Part shown: positions 7,855 through 11,694 of the stretch, one piece after another
Layout of the letters: every line of letters begins with the position of its first letter
Numbering within the stretch: the first letter of the stretch is position 1
Assembly: GCA_964627855.1 (NCBI GenBank)
Contig: CAZVLE010000079.1
Location: 1-11,694, forward strand
Origin: CAZVLE01 sp964627855
GTDB taxonomy: Bacteria > Bacillota > Dethiobacteria > DTU022
Direction of reading: 5' to 3'
DNA: 11,694 bases
Notes under the pieces: model-generated
The model's input: only the letters and a program-made list of their open reading frames with translations
The model's database searches: none
Told to the model about the DNA's origin: nothing
Made by a program: the position numbers and the translations under genes

Positions 7855-9147
7855 TCAAATACCCAACCGCCTGTAAATATAATCGACCCGCTTCAAATAG
7901 TAGGCTGGATCAAAACAGCTATCCAGTCCTTCAATGCCCAGGCGCTCAATAATTTCTTTTTCCTCACCCAGCCTATCTCTGAAAGGCCTGCCGCTTTCCC
8001 AGGCTTCCATGGCACACCTTTGCACCAGGTCATAAGCCTGTTCCCGCGACAATCCGCTCTCTACTAGCTCCAATAAAACCCGCTGCGAATAGATCAGACC
8101 TCCCGTTAAGGCAAGATTCTTTTCCAGCTGTTTTTGATCAACCCGCACTTCCCTGGTTACCCGGATCATCTGCCGCAGCATATGCTCTGTAATGATCGTG
8201 CTGTCCGGCAGGATTACCCGCTCAACAGAAGAGTGCGAAATATCCCTCTCATGCCAGAGAGCCACGTTTTCCAGGGCTGTGGTGGCATAACCGCGCAGCA
8301 GGCGGGCCAGGCCACAAACCTGCTCACAACTGACCGGGTTACGCTTGTGAGGCATAGCCGAAGAGCCTTTCTGGCCACTATAAAAGGGTTCTTCCAGTTC
8401 CCCGGTTTCCGTGCGCTGCAGGTTGCGAATCTCTAAGGCTATTTTCTCCAGAGATGCCCCGATCAGGGCCAGGGTGGAAATATACTCTGCATGGCGATCG
8501 CGTTGAATAACCTGGGTCGAAACAGGATCAGCCTGAAGGCCCAGTTTCCGGCAGACGTACTCCTCGATGAAAGGGTCGATGTGCGCATAATTACCAACTG
8601 CTCCCGAGATCTTTCCTACTCTCACCGTTGCCGCAGCCCGCTTCAGGCGCTCCTGGTTGCGCTGCATTTCAGCCTGCCAGAGGGCAAATTTCAAGCCTAA
8701 GCTGGTCGGTTCGGCATGCACACCGTGCGTGCGCCCGACTACAGGGGTGTTTTTATAGCGCCTGGCCTGTTCACTAAGCACAGCGATCAGCTCAGACACA
8801 CCCCTGCCGATCAGTTTTGATGCCTCGCTTAGCAGCACCGACAGGGCCGTGTCAACGACATCATAGGAGGTGAGGCCGTAATGAAAGTAGCGGCTTTCTT
8901 CACCGAGCGACTCGGCCACAGAACGTGTAAAGGCCACCACGTCGTGCCTGGTTTCTCTTTCCAGTTCATCGATTCGTTTCAAATCGAAGCGGGCTTTTGC
9001 CGCTATCTTGCCGGCTGCTTCTCGGGGCACCACCCCCAGCTCAGTCCATGCCTCCGTGGCAAGGATTTCAACTTCTAAGAATTTCTGGTAACGATTTTCC
9101 AGGCTCCAGATTTTTCCCATTTCGGGACTGGTGTAACGTTCAATCAT
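7855..9147 (-). CDS. purB: Adenylosuccinate lyase
   Basis: Catalyses two fumarate-releasing steps: SAICAR to AICAR in the IMP pathway, and adenylosuccinate to AMP. The 430 residues match the usual length of the bacterial short form. The fumarase/aspartase superfamily signature SSAMPHKRNP is at 262-271, holding the mobile-loop serine. His141 in GRTHGVHAEP and His68 in RHDVVAF are in the expected conserved regions, as is GLTSYDVVDTA at 91-101. The ATG at 9145-9147 is preceded by AGGGTGA, which overlaps the purE stop codon; the purE-purB gap is only 11 bases, so the two are almost certainly co-transcribed. The protein ends in a normal YRRLGI tail, with no sign of truncation. Confidence 0.97.
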   Translation of the reverse strand: MIERYTSPEMGKIWSLENRYQKFLEVEILATEAWTELGVVPREAAGKIAAKARFDLKRIDELERETRHDVVAFTRSVAESLGEESRYFHYGLTSYDVVDTALSVLLSEASKLIGRGVSELIAVLSEQARRYKNTPVVGRTHGVHAEPTSLGLKFALWQAEMQRNQERLKRAAATVRVGKISGAVGNYAHIDPFIEEYVCRKLGLQADPVSTQVIQRDRHAEYISTLALIGASLEKIALEIRNLQRTETGELEEPFYSGQKGSSAMPHKRNPVSCEQVCGLARLLRGYATTALENVALWHERDISHSSVERVILPDSTIITEHMLRQMIRVTREVRVDQKQLEKNLALTGGLIYSQRVLLELVESGLSREQAYDLVQRCAMEAWESGRPFRDRLGEEKEIIERLGIEGLDSCFDPAYYLKRVDYIYRRLGI

Positions 9148-9158
9148 TGCTATTCACC

Positions 9159-9674
9159 CTAATCTTTTTTTCCGCACTTTTCTTCCTGCTCACGCAGAAG
9201 ACAATCTTTTTCTTCAACCTTTGCCGCCAGTGATTGACGGTAACTGTTCAATTTCTCCATTAATTCATCATCTGCGAGGGCTAAAATCTGCACAGCCAGC
9301 AGTCCGGCATTGTAAGCTCCGTTTACAGCCACCGTGGCAACCGGAATACCCTGCGGCATCTGCACGATAGAATAAAGAGAATCAACTCCCCGTAGCGGTT
9401 CTATGGCCACCGGTATACCAATCACCGGTAACAGGGTCATCGAGGCGATCACACCCGGCAGATGCGCCGCTCCTCCCGCTCCGGCAACAATTACCTTGAG
9501 TCCGGCATCCGCGGCGCCCCTGGCATAGCGTGCTGTTTTCTCCGGGTGGCGGTGCGCGCTTGATATAACCATTTCGTAGCCTATGCCAAAATGCTCAAGT
9601 GCTTCAGCGCATTTTCGCATGATGGGCAGGTCTGAATCACTACCCATTACAATCCCTACCTTCACTTCCGACAA
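9159..9674 (-). CDS. purE: N5-carboxyaminoimidazole ribonucleotide mutase (class I PurE)
   Basis: Forms CAIR, either by moving the carboxyl group of N5-CAIR (class I) or by adding CO2 to AIR (class II). The 171 residues show GSDSDLPIM at 11-19, SAHRHPEKT near 39-47 with the catalytic His, and GAGGAAHLPG near 66-75, all in the form typical of class I bacterial mutases. A charged C-terminal tail of roughly 30 residues (VEEKD to GKKD) goes beyond the conserved core. The start is a TTG at 9672-9674 with AGGAGG eight bases upstream; no ATG lies nearby. It is the first gene of the purine cluster, behind a hairpin-containing leader. No purK follows it, so the source of N5-CAIR is not visible here. 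Confidence 0.96.
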   Translation of the reverse strand: MSEVKVGIVMGSDSDLPIMRKCAEALEHFGIGYEMVISSAHRHPEKTARYARGAADAGLKVIVAGAGGAAHLPGVIASMTLLPVIGIPVAIEPLRGVDSLYSIVQMPQGIPVATVAVNGAYNAGLLAVQILALADDELMEKLNSYRQSLAAKVEEKDCLLREQEEKCGKKD

Positions 9675-9690
9675 ATCTATCGCCTCCTCT

Positions 9691-9743
9691 TAAATAAATA
9701 AACCCGGGCCCTTTGGTATTGAGAACAGATACCAGCCTGGGTT
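9691..9743 (-). promoter_or_regulatory. purE leader hairpin, candidate transcription attenuator
   Basis: Bases 9735-9743 pair with 9701-9709 (nine positions, one A-C mismatch) and the stem continues with a perfect six-pair section, 9729-9734 with 9714-9719, around a 9-base loop; four bases bulge out on one side. Read on the minus strand the stem is followed by TTTATTTATTT, like a weak intrinsic terminator, and ends just before the AGGAGG of purE. An alternative small hairpin (GGG, ATAAGAA, CCC) would compete with its 5' arm. I could not match it to the purine, PRPP, ZTP or THF riboswitch consensus from memory. Control by attenuation is inference. Confidence 0.55.
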
Positions 9744-9842
9744 CTTATCCCTCGGTAGCCGTATTTTGAGCATTTCATATTATTTTTTTCGCCGCCGCCT
9801 TAAAATAATCCTTCAACATCTAAAAATTTATCAGGGCGCCCC

Positions 9843-9865
9843 AAGCGGGCCTGCCTTGCCCGCTT
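9843..9865. repeat. Inverted repeat in the divergent promoter region
   Basis: AAGCGGGC at 9843-9850 and GCCCGCTT at 9858-9865 form a perfect 8-bp inverted repeat with a 7-base centre. It overlaps the possible -35 box of the rightward gene at 9938. It could be an operator or another hairpin repeat; no T-run follows, so a terminator is unlikely. Confidence 0.45.
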
Positions 9866-9884
9866 ATCTGGCATCTGGTAGGAT
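9856..9884 (+). promoter_or_regulatory. Possible sigma-70/SigA promoter for the DUF2148-like gene
   Basis: TTGCCC at 9856-9861, a 17-base spacer, then TAGGAT at 9879-9884. Each box matches the consensus at four of six positions. It lies about 50 bases before the start codon at 9938. The pattern is plausible but not strong. Confidence 0.4.
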
Positions 9885-9937
9885 ATTTTTAGAACATTAA
9901 CTGCCTGAGCGCAAATCTAATTCTGGAGGTAACTGAA

Positions 9938-10459
9938 ATGGAGAAGGAGATCCAAACCATTGCCGGCATGATGGCTGTTGCTGCCCGCACAGCACCAAAA
10001 GCCAAGGGTGAAGACTTCGTTGAAATTAAAGTAATCAGTGGAGGTGATGTTACCCGGCTGGCTGATAAAATGCACCAGTATGGAGAAAAATACGGCAAAC
10101 CCAATTTTGACCGCGATGGTAATAATGTCGCTCATTCAAAGGCCGTGCTCTTACTGTCGCTGAAAGATTCCTCGACTCTTGGCCTGAACTGCGGGGCATG
10201 CGGTTTTGATACCTGTCCCGAGCTGGAGGAAGCCCTGCGAGATGGTCCCGAATTCAGCGGTCCGCTCTGCGCCTGGCGGCTGGTCGACTTAGGCATCGCT
10301 CTCGGCTCTGCAGTTAAGACCGCTTCCCTATTCAATGCGGATAACCGTATCATGTACCGCATCGGCGTTGTTGCCCTGCGTGAAAAAATGATTGAAGGTG
10401 AAATTGCCATTGGTGTCCCCCTGTCGGCCACAGGCAAAAGCATTTATTTTGACCGGTGA
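9938..10459 (+). CDS. Ferredoxin-domain protein of the DUF2148 type
   Basis: A 173-residue soluble protein of unknown function. Four cysteines, Cys85, Cys88, Cys93 and Cys111 (C-x2-C-x4-C-x17-C, in LNCGACGFDTC and later GPLCAW), fit an Fe-S cluster site and resemble the DUF2148 ferredoxin-domain family common in anaerobes and methanogens. There is no signal peptide or membrane segment. The flanking halves, one with EDFVEIKVISGG and one with the glycine/alanine-rich DLGIALGSAVKTAS, look like a compact alpha/beta fold. The ATG follows GGAGGT at a good distance. It is transcribed away from the pur cluster and ends before the T-box promoter; no clear terminator is seen after it. A redox role is inferred from the cysteines; no substrate or partner is suggested by the context. 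Confidence 0.8.
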   Translation: MEKEIQTIAGMMAVAARTAPKAKGEDFVEIKVISGGDVTRLADKMHQYGEKYGKPNFDRDGNNVAHSKAVLLLSLKDSSTLGLNCGACGFDTCPELEEALRDGPEFSGPLCAWRLVDLGIALGSAVKTASLFNADNRIMYRIGVVALREKMIEGEIAIGVPLSATGKSIYFDR

Positions 10460-10648
10460 CTAGTGCCCTGACAGCCTTTTTTGAGTATACCTTGTTAATT
10501 ATAGCAATAAAATATACCTCTATTAGTTTTTTAAGGCGCGAGCGATCTGAGAGCGTCGGCTTGTAAAAACTGTAAGAATAAAAGGGGATATAATAAATTG
10601 ACATGGCACAAGCATTAAAATGCTCGTCAAAAAAAATTTACAAATGGC
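10460..10648. other. Intergenic stretch with no gene recognised
   Basis: AT-rich spacer after the Fe-S protein gene. I find no ribosome site with an open frame, no convincing terminator and no known RNA motif. A short palindrome (GCATTAAAATGC) lies near 10612-10623, and a TTGACA at 10598-10603 has no matching -10 box at the right distance. Confidence 0.5.
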
Positions 10649-10677
10649 TTGACAACATCATTTAGCTGTGCTAATGT
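10649..10677 (+). promoter_or_regulatory. SigA-type promoter of the T-box/trpB2 unit
   Basis: A perfect TTGACA at 10649-10654, a 17-base spacer, then TAATGT at 10672-10677 preceded by TG at 10669-10670, an extended -10 element. Transcription should begin near 10684, just before T-box stem I. Confidence 0.75.
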
Positions 10678-10683
10678 TCATAA

Positions 10684-10997
10684 CTAAAGAAAATAGATTA
10701 AGCCGATGACAGGAACTAGTAACCCGGACCGGGTCGGTTAAGAGAGTCGCATAGAGGAAAGATTTCCTTCCGAAGCTGAGATTGCGACACCGACACACCA
10801 GGTGAATGGCTCCCGGAGGTGCCGGCCGAAAGTGCCTAAGCATGAGTAGACCCGGACGGAACTTTCACCGCTACAGGAAAGCAGGTCTGAAAGGCAGTTT
10901 AAATTGCTTTTCGCATCTGGCAAGAGTGACCTGTTCTTACAGGTAACCAGGGTGGTACCGCGAATAACTCTCGTCCCCGGACGGGAGTTTTTTATTT
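10684..10997 (+). ncRNA. T-box riboswitch, tRNA-Trp specific
   Basis: Leader RNA that senses uncharged tRNA. Stem I carries GATGA, then AGTA at 10718-10721 facing GAA at 10804-10806 (the specifier loop), so the specifier codon is UGG (Trp) at 10807-10809. The upper stem I is GTCGGT 10733-10738 with ACCGAC 10789-10794 and GTCGCA 10746-10751 with TGCGAC 10783-10788, separated by an AAGAGA bulge. Stem III is a perfect hairpin (ACCTGT 10929-10934, ACAGGT 10939-10944). The conserved AGGGTGGTACCGCG is at 10949-10962, with the tRNA-end bulge UGGU at 10953-10956. A terminator follows. Uncharged tRNA-Trp should stabilise the antiterminator and switch on the downstream gene. The Trp assignment fits the TrpB2 product. 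The 5' and 3' limits are approximate. Confidence 0.93.
10966..10997 (+). terminator. T-box regulated terminator
   Basis: Bases 10966-10975 and 10980-10989 form a 10-bp stem (AACTCTCGTC with GACGGGAGTT, one G-T pair) around a 4-base loop, followed by a T-rich run. Its 5' arm includes the CGTCCC bases that would pair with the T-box AGGG in the antiterminator, so the two structures are mutually exclusive. Confidence 0.9.
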
Positions 10998-11035
10998 GTC
11001 TAATTATAAGCAATAACAAAAAGGAGGAACATGTA

Positions 11036-11694
11036 ATGACTATCAACCAGAAATCAATTATTTTAGACCAGAAGGAGATCCCAAAACAGTGGTACAACAT
11101 CCGCGCCGATATGCCGACACCGGTTCAACCCTACCTGCACCCCGGAACCGGTAAACCAACCGTGCCGGAAGATTGGGCACCCCTTTTTCCGATGAACCTG
11201 ATTGAGCAGGAATTCAGCACCGAGCGCTGGATAGACATCCCCGAGGAAGTGCTGGATAAGCTGGTGATCTGGAGATCAACTCCTCTGACCAGGGCCTATA
11301 ACCTCGAAAAGCACCTGAAAACGCCGGCTAAGATTTACTATAAGAACGAATCGGTCAGCCCTGCCGGCAGTCATAAACCAAATACGGCCATAGCCCAGGT
11401 TTATTATAACAAGATTTCCGGCGTAGAAAGAATGACCACGGAAACCGGGGCAGGGCAATGGGGCAGCGCCCTCAGTTTTGCCTGCTCTCTTTTCGACATG
11501 CCTTTGAAGGTATACATGGTCAGAATCAGCTTTGATCAGAAACCATACCGTAAGCTGTTAATGAATACCTGGGGAGCAGAGTGCGTGCCCAGCCCCAGTC
11601 CGGACACTAATTACGGCCGTAAACTGCTTGAAGAGTCGCCGGATATGCCCGGCAGCCTCGGCATCGCCATCAGCGAAGCTGTAGAGGATGCCGT
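11036..11694 (+). CDS. TrpB2-type tryptophan synthase beta chain (PLP enzyme), 3' truncated by window
   Basis: PLP-dependent enzyme of the TrpB2 group (TrpB-like), which can make tryptophan from indole and serine or a related substrate. About 219 of an expected 430-460 codons are present. Visible are WRSTPLTRAYNLEKHL near 79-94 (TrpB2 usually has GRPTPL here), the PLP-binding Lys114 in SPAGSHKPNTA, and TETGAGQWGSAL at 135-146, with the conserved Glu136. The long N-terminal region (QWYNIRADMPTP, LHPGTGKP) is typical of TrpB2 and absent from classical TrpB. The ATG at 11036-11038 has GGAGG eight bases upstream. An ATG-TAA pair at 11031-11036 just before it overlaps the start codon. A Trp-specific T-box precedes the gene, which supports a role in tryptophan supply. 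No trpA or other trp gene is visible in the window. Confidence 0.93.
   Translation, partial: MTINQKSIILDQKEIPKQWYNIRADMPTPVQPYLHPGTGKPTVPEDWAPLFPMNLIEQEFSTERWIDIPEEVLDKLVIWRSTPLTRAYNLEKHLKTPAKIYYKNESVSPAGSHKPNTAIAQVYYNKISGVERMTTETGAGQWGSALSFACSLFDMPLKVYMVRISFDQKPYRKLLMNTWGAECVPSPSPDTNYGRKLLEESPDMPGSLGIAISEAVEDA

Noticed and set aside
9774..9820. purE promoter TTGAAG with TAATAT on the minus strand
   Set aside because: The spacing between the boxes is about 28 bases, far too long for a SigA promoter. The purE promoter remains unassigned.
9675..9937. Purine, PRPP (ykkC), ZTP or THF riboswitch before purE
   Set aside because: I looked for their conserved blocks on the minus strand and found none that line up; only a partial likeness (ACGGCTA, later CCCGGG) to the 3' part of ykkC, without the 5' part. 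A covariance search would settle it.
10598..10626. A second promoter starting with TTGACA at 10598
   Set aside because: The base stretch at the correct spacing (TGCTCG) has no -10 character; the TTGACA at 10649 with an extended -10 is much better.
10738..11100. Open frame on the minus strand across the T-box
   Set aside because: It covers a structured RNA and the start of trpB2 on the opposite strand; the sequence is explained by those features.
1..11694. CRISPR array, insertion sequence, tRNA or rRNA gene, phage or defence system
   Set aside because: No regularly spaced repeats, no transposase or integrase, no tRNA-like cloverleaf and no defence protein was recognised on either strand.

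Overview
The window (11,694 bases) looks like the chromosome of an anaerobic Gram-positive bacterium, most likely a member of the Clostridia. The grounds are a purine gene order close to that of Bacillus, a split PurS/PurQ/PurL FGAM synthase, a PurF with propeptide and [4Fe-4S] cysteines, strong AGGAGG-type ribosome sites, a T-box riboswitch, a TrpB2-type enzyme and a small Fe-S protein of the DUF2148 type. No species can be named from the sequence alone.

Positions 9674 down to 1, minus strand: a de novo purine (IMP) gene cluster in the order purE-purB-purC-purS-purQ-purL-purF-hppA-purM. From purC to purF each gene overlaps the next by between 1 and 23 bases, depending on the purL start, which suggests tight translational coupling. 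Several genes start with GTG or TTG. purK, which lies between purE and purB in Bacillus, is absent. The cluster is interrupted by hppA, a complete membrane-bound ion-pumping pyrophosphatase. hppA sits behind an AT-rich 191-base gap and is followed directly by an intrinsic terminator, so it looks like its own transcription unit. purM begins beyond it and runs off the left edge. PurF releases PPi, so a PPi-consuming ion pump beside it makes metabolic sense, but that link is inference.

Positions 9675-9937: the spacer between purE and a divergent gene. It holds a large hairpin with a T-rich tail just upstream of purE (a candidate attenuator) and an inverted repeat overlapping a possible promoter for the rightward gene.

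Positions 9938-10459, plus strand: a 173-residue protein with a four-cysteine Fe-S motif, resembling the DUF2148 ferredoxin-domain family.

Positions 10460-11694, plus strand: a strong promoter, then a T-box leader with a UGG (Trp) specifier, a stem III hairpin, the conserved T-box sequence and a terminator, then the start of a TrpB2-type tryptophan synthase beta chain that runs off the right edge. The gene is therefore probably switched on when charged tRNA-Trp is scarce.

Two related short palindromes, in the hppA-purM and purB-purC spacers, show a compensatory base-pair change and look like copies of a dispersed hairpin repeat. No clearly new defence or mobile system is visible. The points most worth checking are the pyrophosphatase inside the purine cluster, the unclassified purE leader and the Trp T-box on TrpB2.
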